NCBI GenBank assembly: GCA_025924295.1
Contig: JAICEG010000023.1
Coordinates: 1 to 20,958 of the forward strand
Length of the DNA: 20,958 nt
Reading direction: 5' to 3'
From: Vicinamibacteria bacterium
Lineage (GTDB): Bacteria > Acidobacteriota > Vicinamibacteria > Vicinamibacterales > UBA2999
Below are positions 1-6,409 of this stretch, in pieces. A program made the translations under genes and the position numbers. Every line of letters begins with the position of its first letter. The stretch's first letter is position 1. Under the pieces are notes generated by a model. It was not told the origin of the DNA. It was given only the letters and a program-made list of their open reading frames with translations, and searched no databases.

Positions 1-782
1 CGCTCGCCGCGCCACAACTCCGGCGCGATGTAGGCTGACGCGCCGACCAGGTCGCTCCCTCCTGTTGCTAGGTCCGCATCATCGAGTTGTCGTGTCGCGA
101 CGCCGAAGTCGGTGATGACGGCACGCATGCCCCCTGCCGGCGCGGGTACCAGCATGACGTTGTTGCTCTTCAGATCGCGATGCAAGACACCCTGGCGATG
201 AGCGCTGCTCAAGCCTGCACACAGCTGAAGGGCAACCTCCATGGCCTCCCGCGGATCAAGCGGTCCGGTACGGGCGAGGCGCTCGGACAACGTCTCGCCA
301 TCGAGGTACTCCATTGCCAGCACGTCGACCGCCCCCCGAGATCCCTCAGCCGTGTAGAGACCATAGACGCGGCAGACGTTGTCGTGTGTGATGCGGAGGG
401 CACTCCGCGCTTCGGGTGGTAGCCGGAGGGCGAATCCAGGCTTGGCACATTTCAGCGCGCACCGTTGATCGAGCTTGCTGTCAACCGCCTCGTAGACGAC
501 TCCCATGCCCCCTTCGCCGACCTCCCGGATGATGAGGAAGCGATCGGAGACACGTTCACCGGGCGCAAAGCGAGCGTCGGCAAGGTCCGGCGGGATCAGA
601 GGATCGAGAAGGAAATCACCCATTTCCTCCTGTTTCGCCGCCCCGTCCATGACCTTCCGCACGAGGGATGTTTCGCCGGAATACGCGTCCAGGAGAACGG
701 AGCAGCGGGCGTCGGAAGGCAACTGCACCGCCAACTCCAACGCCTCCATGAAGAGCGCATCATCAGCAGCGCTCCGCTTCAT
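1..782 (-). CDS. Serine/threonine protein kinase, N-terminal 260 residues (runs off left edge)
   Basis: Cytoplasmic Hanks-type Ser/Thr kinase that phosphorylates proteins using ATP. The minus-strand translation shows a pre-kinase helical region (residues 1-75) of the kind seen on many acidobacterial kinases, then the glycine loop GEGGMG (89-94), the ATP-binding Lys in ALK (111), the catalytic loop HRDLKSNN (201-208), the Mg-binding DFG (225-227) and APE (253-255). All catalytic residues seen are intact. The C-terminal half of the kinase domain and any sensor, membrane or repeat domain lie outside the window. The ATG at 782 overlaps the stop of the upstream sigma factor (ATGA), which fixes the start and implies translational coupling. 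Pairing with an ECF sigma factor suggests the kinase controls or is controlled by it; that is inference. Confidence 0.93.
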   Translation of the reverse strand, partial: MKRSAADDALFMEALELAVQLPSDARCSVLLDAYSGETSLVRKVMDGAAKQEEMGDFLLDPLIPPDLADARFAPGERVSDRFLIIREVGEGGMGVVYEAVDSKLDQRCALKCAKPGFALRLPPEARSALRITHDNVCRVYGLYTAEGSRGAVDVLAMEYLDGETLSERLARTGPLDPREAMEVALQLCAGLSSAHRQGVLHRDLKSNNVMLVPAPAGGMRAVITDFGVATRQLDDADLATGGSDLVGASAYIAPELWRGE

Positions 783-1342
783 GGCACCCCGGTCAGGCGC
801 TCGTACAGCCAGGCACGCGCTTCATGCCATCGCCGCTGCACGGTGCGAAGCGGCAAGTTGAGTGTTGCTGCCGCTTCCTGATCAGTGAGACCGAGGAAGA
901 ACTTCAACTCCACGATGGCGCACTGCTCCGGGTGTTCCCGCTCCAGCACGTCGAGTAGCTCGTCCACGGCCAGGGCGGTTTCGATGCGGGCCCTGTCAGG
1001 AACGGGTGTTCGGTCCACGGCTTCGATCGTGACGACCTCTGCTTTGGGGCGGGATCGGGCGTGGTCGATCAGGTGACGCCGCATCGCACGCGCGGCGACG
1101 GCGACGAAATGACGCCGGTCCTGCCAGTCGTGCGCCCGTGCCCCGACCACTCTGAGGTACGCCTCGTTGACGAGTGCCGTCGGCGCAAGCGTATGGCCGG
1201 CGCGTTCGCGGCGCATGTAACAGCGCGCGAGCCGGCGTAAGTCCGGGAGGATCAGCTCGAATAGTCGCGCCTCAGCGCCGGGGTTGCCTTCCCGCCATTG
1301 TTTGAGGAGCCCCGTGACTTCGCCGTGCTCGAGGGAGTTCAT
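779..1342 (-). CDS. ECF-type RNA polymerase sigma factor
   Basis: 187-residue ECF sigma factor that redirects RNA polymerase to alternative promoters. Region 2 is at about residues 25-95, with the family-typical stretch DLRRLARCYMRRERAGHTLAPTALVNEAYLR, matched to the acidobacterial/planctomycete group often annotated as TIGR02999/ECF_sigma. Region 4 is at about 125-185, with the helix-turn-helix LTDQEAAATLNLPLRTVQRRW. No anti-sigma factor is next to it. Instead a Ser/Thr kinase overlaps its stop codon by 4 nt, so regulation by phosphorylation is plausible for this pair (inference). I see no strong Shine-Dalgarno upstream of the ATG. The 154-nt gap upstream probably carries its promoter. Confidence 0.93.
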   Translation of the reverse strand: MNSLEHGEVTGLLKQWREGNPGAEARLFELILPDLRRLARCYMRRERAGHTLAPTALVNEAYLRVVGARAHDWQDRRHFVAVAARAMRRHLIDHARSRPKAEVVTIEAVDRTPVPDRARIETALAVDELLDVLEREHPEQCAIVELKFFLGLTDQEAAATLNLPLRTVQRRWHEARAWLYERLTGVP

Positions 1343-1437
1343 GCGAGCGTGTCTGCTGTTTCATAACGCCGTGATCGAACCACAGCGAACAACGGAGACC
1401 GAACCAGCCGGTTGGGATTGTGTTGGTGACCAGGCTA

Positions 1438-1475
1438 GCTCGACCGATCCGCGTGTCCGTCAGGCGGCTCGACCG
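1438..1475. repeat. 9-bp direct repeat (GCTCGACCG) upstream of the sigma factor
   Basis: GCTCGACCG occurs at 1438-1446 and again at 1467-1475, 29 nt apart start to start, in the 154-nt gap between the sigma factor start (1342) and the AraC-type gene end (1497). The two copies could be operator half-sites for the sigma factor gene, but in GC-rich DNA a 9-mer pair may be chance. Apart from this I see nothing clear in this gap: no convincing terminator for the AraC-type gene and no unambiguous promoter. Confidence 0.25.
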
Positions 1476-1496
1476 GAGATTGCGAACGTCGGTGCA

Positions 1497-2321
1497 TCAG
1501 TAGCGAGATCGCGTGCGTCCCGGCGTCGTCCCGGTCATTCGCTTGAAGCAGCGAATCAGGTGGCTCTGATCGGCGAAACCCGCGCGCTGAGCCACTTCAC
1601 TGCCCGGCATACCCTCGGCCAGCATCCGGCGCGCGAGCTCGACGCGCAGCGCGAGTTGAAAGCGGTGAGGCGGCATGCCGAACTGCCGACGGAAGGCGCG
1701 CGAGAAGTGCCAGGGAGTGAGCCCGGCAACGGCGGACGCATCAGCCAGCGTGACGCGCATAGGCGCGTGCCCGGCGATGTAGTCGCGCGCGCGCAGGAGC
1801 GCTCGCGCGGACGGCGCTGCGTGTCGTGTCGTTCCCCCTCGTATCACCAGCGAGCTGGCGAGCTCGCAGAATCGTTCATCCTGCCGAAGCGGCGAGTCGT
1901 GCAGGCGCAGCGCTCGATGGAGGCGTCGAAAGCGTCTGACGACCTCCGCGCCGGTGTGCACGGCGACATCGAGCGGCGCCGCCTGCGGGAGATCCGCGCT
2001 CGCTCGAAATCCGATCGGATCGACATACATGACGATGTAGTGCGCCGGACGGTCGCGATCGATCGGATCGCTCGGAGCATGCGGTTCCCAGGCGTCCAGC
2101 ATGGAGACCGCCCCGACGGGCACGTCGAGGCGCTTGCCTCGATAGTCGTAACGCCCCGGGAAGTCGAGGCTGAGGCAGATCTGCATTTCGCGATGGACGT
2201 GCACGCGGCCGGTCTCGGCTCGCGAGGGCGGGTACTCGTACCGCTCGATCAGACCGAGACGGGAATGCCAGGCGTCTATTCTGGGAGGCTGGACCGATCG
2301 CATCGCGAACCTGCAGCGCAA
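1497..2321 (-). CDS. AraC-family transcriptional regulator
   Basis: 274-residue DNA-binding regulator. The N-terminal part (about 1-165) looks like a cupin-type sensor domain with a histidine-containing stretch (VHVHREMQICLS). The C-terminal 100 residues hold the two AraC helix-turn-helices, including LADASAVAGLTPWHFSRAFR and the signature-like second half GFADQSHLIRCFKRMTGTTPG. It diverges from the alpha/beta hydrolase and dehydrogenase genes with 51 bp between starts, so it most likely controls that pair and itself. An alternative start is the second Met (at 2303). The ligand cannot be told from sequence. Confidence 0.92.
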   Translation of the reverse strand: MRCRFAMRSVQPPRIDAWHSRLGLIERYEYPPSRAETGRVHVHREMQICLSLDFPGRYDYRGKRLDVPVGAVSMLDAWEPHAPSDPIDRDRPAHYIVMYVDPIGFRASADLPQAAPLDVAVHTGAEVVRRFRRLHRALRLHDSPLRQDERFCELASSLVIRGGTTRHAAPSARALLRARDYIAGHAPMRVTLADASAVAGLTPWHFSRAFRRQFGMPPHRFQLALRVELARRMLAEGMPGSEVAQRAGFADQSHLIRCFKRMTGTTPGRTRSRY

Positions 2322-2338
2322 GATCGTTCAAGACCACC

Positions 2339-2348
2339 CGTGGCCACG
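2339..2348. promoter_or_regulatory. Short palindrome in the AraC/hydrolase divergent promoter region
   Basis: The 51-bp region between the divergent starts (2322-2372) must contain regulatory signals for both genes. It carries a perfect 10-bp palindrome CGTGGCCACG at 2339-2348. AraC proteins usually bind direct repeats, so this is only a candidate site. No clear -35/-10 pair was recognised. Confidence 0.2.
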
Positions 2349-2372
2349 CTGGGTAGACTCGACGACATCATC

Positions 2373-3266
2373 ATGATTGAACGCACAACGCTTCCATTCT
2401 TCCGCGGTGACGTGCAGCTCGTGGGAGAACTCTTCAGGAACACCGATCGGCTGGACGTTCAGCAACCAGCGATCATCGTGACGGGCTCGTGGCTCACCGT
2501 CAAGGAACAGATGCCCGAGACCTACGCGCTGCGCCTCGCCGAGCGAGGATACACCGTGTTTACGTTCGACTTCGCTGGATTCGGCGCGAGTGGAGGGTCG
2601 CCACGCCAGGCCGAGGTTCCCGATCGCAAGATCGCCGATCTCATTGCCGCCGCCGATTTCGTCGACACGCTCGCGTGCGTCGAGCCCGGCACGCTCACAC
2701 ACCTCGCGATCTGCGCGAGCGCGCAGTACGGCCTCGCAGCGCTGGCGAGAGGCTCTCGTGTGGCGCGCTTCATCAGTGTTGCCGGCTGGTACCACGATCC
2801 AACCAGCGTGGCGCCGTTCTACGGTGGCATGCCAGGGCTGACGGCAAGAGTGAACATCGGCCGGCGGGCCCTCGGGCGATATCTCTCGACCGGAGAGACG
2901 GAGACGGTTCCGGCCTACGACCCGGGCAACGAACAGGCGGGGATATTCTTCGAGCTCGACTACTACGGCAATCGCGCGCGCGGCGCGGTGCCCGCCTGGA
3001 CGAATGCCATGGCGGCGATGTCGTGGTGGTACTGGTTCACCTTCGATGGGTTACGCGCGGTTGCGCGCGTGCAACAGCCAGCGCTCTTCGTGCACAGTGA
3101 TGGATGCGTGTTTCCCGACCATGTGAAAGCGATCCATGGACAACTGCGCGGGCCCAAGCGCCTGGTCTGGTCGGAGGGAACGCAAACCGATTTCTACGAT
3201 CAACCGGCGCAAGTGTCCGTTGCCGTGGATGCCGCCGATGCCTTTCTGAAGGAACAGAATGCCTGA
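2373..3266 (+). CDS. Alpha/beta hydrolase
   Basis: 297-residue cytosolic alpha/beta-hydrolase-fold protein, without signal peptide. The N-terminal strand region leads to IIVTGSW (oxyanion-loop area), DFAGFGASGG (about residues 64-73) and the nucleophile elbow ICASAQYG, where the Ser sits in CASAQ rather than the classical GxSxG. A late acidic candidate is in HSDGCVFPDH. At the position where the family normally has the catalytic His (usually xHxDFYD), this protein reads GTQTDFYDQP, so the His appears replaced by Gln, or another His serves. The open frame continues upstream to 1284, but that part is antisense to the AraC and sigma genes. The start was set at 2373, where homology-like sequence begins and the divergent gap lies. 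It overlaps the dehydrogenase gene by 8 nt. Substrate unknown. Confidence 0.86.
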   Translation: MIERTTLPFFRGDVQLVGELFRNTDRLDVQQPAIIVTGSWLTVKEQMPETYALRLAERGYTVFTFDFAGFGASGGSPRQAEVPDRKIADLIAAADFVDTLACVEPGTLTHLAICASAQYGLAALARGSRVARFISVAGWYHDPTSVAPFYGGMPGLTARVNIGRRALGRYLSTGETETVPAYDPGNEQAGIFFELDYYGNRARGAVPAWTNAMAAMSWWYWFTFDGLRAVARVQQPALFVHSDGCVFPDHVKAIHGQLRGPKRLVWSEGTQTDFYDQPAQVSVAVDAADAFLKEQNA

Positions 3267-3963
3267 CCGTCGCGTCGCCGTGATTACCGGCGCCAATCGC
3301 GGGATGGGGCTCGAGACCGCGCGCCAGTTGCTGGCGGGCGGATATCGGGTCGCGCTCTCGGGCCGTGACGCACATGCCGTCGAGCGCGCCCGCCGCAGCC
3401 TGGGCGACCTTGCCGAGCATGCCATCAGCCAACGGCTCGATGTCACCGATCCCGCGAGCATCGTCGAGGCGCACCGGTTGATCCAGGGTCGATGGGGGCC
3501 GGTTGACGTGCTCGTCAACAACGCGGCGATCCTGCTCGGCGAGAACGACGACGTGCTCTCGATCGCCGCGGATAGTTTCAGGGAGACGTTCGAGACGAAC
3601 GTGTTCGGTGTGATCGAAACATGCCGGGTGTTCGTTCCGGGAATGGCCGCGCGGCGCTACGGTCGCGTCGTCAACGTCTCGTCGGGCGCCGGTCAGTTGT
3701 CGAGCATGTCGACGTACGCCCCCGCATATTCGATGTCCAAGACGGCGTTGAATGCGCTCACGCGAATCCTTGCGGAAAGGTATCGCCGAGACGGTGTTCT
3801 GGTGAACGCGGTCGACCCGGGCTGGGTGCGAACGGACATGGGTGGCAGCTCGGCCCCTCGGTCAGTCGAGCAAGGAGTCGAGACGATCGTCTGGCTTGCG
3901 ACGTTGCCAGATGATGGGCCGACGGGTGGATTCTTCCACGATCGTCGTGCGATCGCGTGGTAG
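3259..3963 (+). CDS. Short-chain dehydrogenase/reductase (SDR)
   Basis: 234-residue classical SDR, an NAD(P)H-dependent oxidoreductase of alcohols or carbonyls. The Rossmann glycine motif TGANRGMG is at 10-17 and NNAA at 87-90. Catalytic residues are Asn114, Ser141/142 in NVSSGAG, and Tyr157-x3-Lys161 in YSMSK. DPGWVRTDM follows, as usual after the active site. The ATG is preceded by a good Shine-Dalgarno (AAGGA at 3249-3253) and overlaps the end of the hydrolase gene by 8 nt, so the two are co-translated. Basic residues after the first strand (SGRD) would allow NADP preference, but this is not certain. Substrate unknown. Confidence 0.93.
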   Translation: MPDRRVAVITGANRGMGLETARQLLAGGYRVALSGRDAHAVERARRSLGDLAEHAISQRLDVTDPASIVEAHRLIQGRWGPVDVLVNNAAILLGENDDVLSIAADSFRETFETNVFGVIETCRVFVPGMAARRYGRVVNVSSGAGQLSSMSTYAPAYSMSKTALNALTRILAERYRRDGVLVNAVDPGWVRTDMGGSSAPRSVEQGVETIVWLATLPDDGPTGGFFHDRRAIAW

Positions 3964-4015
3964 CGATGAACGTCAACGCCGGGTCTCCCCGTCCGTACTC
4001 GGCGCAAAAAACTTG

Positions 4016-4765
4016 TCACGAGAGAGGCGCCTGCGCGGCGGACGGGGATGCCCCTCCCGGCGTCACCCGCTCGAACTTGCAACCAGGCCGCTCTGCTGAA
4101 GGAACCACCGAGTGGCCCGTACCAACGAGCGGCGTCACCAGGTCGGGCCACGCCTTGGCCAACGCAGCCTGCACGCGCTCGCAATCGAGCGGGAGGTTGC
4201 CCATGAACTCCGAGTGCGCACGCTCGGCCCGGTAAGCGGGCTGCCGTGCTGGCTCCTTCACGTATCGCGTCGCGAGCGCCGGATCGAAGTCGTACAACAG
4301 TGTGCCGTGCTGGAGCAGCGCGCGCCGCCCTCGCCGCTGCGCGTTACCCGACACCTTCCGGCCGTCGAGCGTCAGATCCGTTCGTCCCTCAATGGCCAGT
4401 CCGGGGATACCCAGCGCGGTGACGATGCGTCCCAGCACGAGCTGGAAACTCGCGAGCACGTCGCCCAGCCCGGGCTGTGAAACAAGGGGCAGCGCCACGG
4501 CGTAGTTCAGGCAACCGGGGCCGAGGACCACCGTTCCCCCGCCTGAGAAGCGCCGCAGTACCGGCACACCATCAGCCGCACACGCGTCGAGGATCACGTC
4601 ATCGGCCGTGTGGTTGCTCCGCCCGACGATGACCACGGGGCGGGCGGCTTCCCAGGTCCAACAGAAGCCACTGGATGTTCCTGACTCGGTCGACTGGAAC
4701 AGATTCCATTCGAGCGCCAGGCGATCTTGAGGGGTGAGCGGATCCACGTTCTGGTACATCATCAT
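4016..4765 (-). CDS. Lipoate-protein ligase (LplA/BPL-LPL family)
   Basis: 249-residue member of the biotin/lipoate ligase catalytic family, which attaches lipoate (or octanoate) to a specific lysine of a carrier protein. The key motifs are present: RRFSGGGTVVLGPG at about 71-84, and DLTLDGRKVSGNAQRR at 130-145, with the conserved Lys137 expected to contact the acyl-adenylate. It is shorter than E. coli LplA (about 338 residues), lacking most of the accessory domain. The start is one of three Met codons in a row (4765, 4762, 4759); an in-frame TAG lies just upstream. It diverges from the operon that contains a GcvH-like lipoyl carrier, which is its obvious substrate (inference). It could instead be an octanoyl- or lipoyl-transferase of the same fold. 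Confidence 0.88.
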   Translation of the reverse strand: MMMYQNVDPLTPQDRLALEWNLFQSTESGTSSGFCWTWEAARPVVIVGRSNHTADDVILDACAADGVPVLRRFSGGGTVVLGPGCLNYAVALPLVSQPGLGDVLASFQLVLGRIVTALGIPGLAIEGRTDLTLDGRKVSGNAQRRGRRALLQHGTLLYDFDPALATRYVKEPARQPAYRAERAHSEFMGNLPLDCERVQAALAKAWPDLVTPLVGTGHSVVPSAERPGCKFERVTPGGASPSAAQAPLS

Positions 4766-4772
4766 GCGGCAG

Positions 4773-5921
4773 ATGCCCGTCTATCTCGACTGCGCCGCCA
4801 CGACGCCGATCGACCCGCGTGTCCAGGCCGAGGTATTGCGCTGCCTCGGCGGCGAATTCGGGAACGCGGGAAGTCGTACGCACGAATTCGGCAGCCGGGC
4901 GCGGGCCGTCGTCGAGCACGCGCGCGATCAGGTTGCGGCGGTCACGGCAAGTTCGCGCGGTGACGTGATCTTCACGAGCGGTGCGACCGAAAGCAACAAC
5001 CTCGCAATTTTCGGACTCGCCGCGGCCGCCGGCAACCGTCGTCACATCGTCTCGACGGCCATCGAACACGCGGCCGTACTCGAACCACTGGAGGAACTGC
5101 AGCGGCGCGGATTCGAGGTCACGTTCGTTGGTCCGAACCCCGGAGGTGGCGTCGACGTGGAGGCGCTCGCTGCCGCTGTTCGCGACGACACCCTGCTCGT
5201 GAGCATGATGCACGTCAACAACGAGACCGGTGTCATCATGCCGATCGGCGACGTTGCAGATCGACTCGATCGCACCCGTGTCTACCTGCATGTGGATGCG
5301 GCTCAGAGTTTCGCGCGCGAGATCCCCGCGCTGCGTCATCCGCGTATCGATCTGATCAGCGTGAGCGCGCACAAGATCAACGGGCCGATGGGTGTGGGCG
5401 CGCTGCTCGCGCGACGACGGAACGGACAACGACCGCCGCTTCAGCCGATCCTCTTCGGGGGAGGACAGGAGCGAGGACTGCGCTCCGGCACGCTGCCCGT
5501 CGCGCTCATTGCCGGCTTCGGTCTTGCCGCCGAACTGGCGCTGTCGGAGGCCGATGCACGCGCCGAGCGCTGTCGCGCCATGAGGCGCTCGGTCCTCGCA
5601 GGACTGGCGCCGCTCGAGCCGTCTATCAACGGAGATCCGTCGCGCTCCGTCCCGTACATCCTCAACGTCGCCTTTCCCGGTCTCGACTCGGAGACCGTCA
5701 TCGAGGCGTGGAGCGGCCTCGTGGCGATCTCCAACGGCGCGGCCTGTAGTTCGCAGCGCTACACCTGCAGTCACGTGCTCGAGGCGATGTCCGCGCCGGC
5801 GTGGCAGCGCGACGGCGCGCTCCGCTTCTCGTGGTGCGCGGCATCGACGGAACCGAATTGGAGCGAGCTCGTGTCCGCGCTCGAACCATACCGAGACATG
5901 CGCGAAGTGGGTAGCGCATGA
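4773..5921 (+). CDS. Cysteine desulfurase, DndA-type
   Basis: 382-residue PLP enzyme that removes sulfur from L-cysteine as a protein-bound persulfide. The sequence resembles DndA, the desulfurase of DNA phosphorothioation systems, more than housekeeping IscS: EFGNAGSRTHEFG near residue 28, TSGATESNN (68-76), VNNETGV, HVDAAQ, PLP Lys201 in SAHKINGP, GGGQERGLRSGT, FPGLDSETV, and the catalytic Cys325 in NGAACSSQRYT. No dndB, C, D or E is nearby, so a role in DNA modification is unlikely here. It probably supplies sulfur for Fe-S clusters or for a sulfur carrier in this operon. The start was taken at 4773 (MPVYLD); an ATG at 4764 would add three residues. Its stop overlaps the GcvH-like start (ATGA). 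Confidence 0.9.
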   Translation: MPVYLDCAATTPIDPRVQAEVLRCLGGEFGNAGSRTHEFGSRARAVVEHARDQVAAVTASSRGDVIFTSGATESNNLAIFGLAAAAGNRRHIVSTAIEHAAVLEPLEELQRRGFEVTFVGPNPGGGVDVEALAAAVRDDTLLVSMMHVNNETGVIMPIGDVADRLDRTRVYLHVDAAQSFAREIPALRHPRIDLISVSAHKINGPMGVGALLARRRNGQRPPLQPILFGGGQERGLRSGTLPVALIAGFGLAAELALSEADARAERCRAMRRSVLAGLAPLEPSINGDPSRSVPYILNVAFPGLDSETVIEAWSGLVAISNGAACSSQRYTCSHVLEAMSAPAWQRDGALRFSWCAASTEPNWSELVSALEPYRDMREVGSA

Positions 5922-6409
5922 CGACCCGGGCGCAGTCCGTCTACTACCATCGCTCGCGTTTCACGACGCACCTGCCGATCGATCGACGCTATTCGCCATC
6001 GCACTACTGGCTGCTCGAGGAGGAGCCGGGAGTCTGGCGGGTCGGCCTGACAAAATTCGCGACGCGCATGCTGGGAGATATTGTCGAGTTCGGTTTCAGC
6101 GTCGCGCCTGGTGCAGAGATTGGTGTGGGAGATGAGATCGGCACCATCGAGGGCCTGAAGGCGGTGACCACTATTTTCTCAGCCGCGCATGGCCGCTTTC
6201 AGGGTGAAGGCGAACGGCTCAGAAAGGACGTCACGCTGGCCGATTCGGATCCCTACGGCGAGGGCTGGTTGTATAGACTTCAGGGAAGACCGGCGCCGGA
6301 CACTGTCGACGTGCACGGATACGTCGCGGTACTCGACGCCACGATCGACAAGATGCTCGAGAGCCGGCACGCCGGCGGCGAATCGGACGGGCACACGGAT
6401 GAGCGCTGA
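5918..6409 (+). CDS. GcvH-like lipoyl-carrier protein
   Basis: 163-residue protein homologous to glycine cleavage H protein. The hybrid barrel runs from about 25 to 120: SPSHYWLLEEEPGVWRVGLT, FATRMLGDIVEF, the lipoylation site Lys81 in IEGLKAVTT, and the H-protein hallmark DPYGEGWLY (111-119). It differs from housekeeping GcvH by an N-terminal extension of about 24 residues and a hydrophilic C-terminal tail. The window has no P, T or L protein of the glycine cleavage system, while a lipoate ligase and a cysteine desulfurase adjoin it. It is better read as a dedicated lipoyl carrier, comparable in principle to the LbpA proteins of the sHdr sulfur-oxidation pathway. Starts within the previous stop (ATGA) and overlaps the next gene by 11 nt. 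Confidence 0.88.
   Translation: MTTRAQSVYYHRSRFTTHLPIDRRYSPSHYWLLEEEPGVWRVGLTKFATRMLGDIVEFGFSVAPGAEIGVGDEIGTIEGLKAVTTIFSAAHGRFQGEGERLRKDVTLADSDPYGEGWLYRLQGRPAPDTVDVHGYVAVLDATIDKMLESRHAGGESDGHTDER

Noticed and set aside
1284..2372. Long open frame upstream of and in frame with the alpha/beta hydrolase, giving a 660-residue protein
   Set aside because: It is antisense to the well-supported sigma factor and AraC genes, has no recognisable domain and is very Arg-rich, typical of a shadow frame in GC-rich DNA.
3977..4004. Hairpin (8-bp stem with one G-T pair, 12-nt loop) between the convergent dehydrogenase and ligase genes
   Set aside because: It is followed on the plus strand by A residues, not T, and on the minus strand the T-run comes before the stem, so it does not fit an intrinsic terminator in either direction.
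4773..5921. Possible DNA phosphorothioation (dnd) defence locus
   Set aside because: Only the DndA-type desulfurase is present; none of the neighbours resembles DndB, C, D, E or the Dnd restriction proteins.
6189..6398. 70-residue extension of the CobW-like GTPase
   Set aside because: It overlaps the GcvH-like gene in another frame, and the P-loop normally begins within the first 10-20 residues in this family.
5918..6409. Glycine cleavage system locus
   Set aside because: No P, T or L protein gene is in the window, and the neighbours belong to radical, Fe-S and isoprenoid families.
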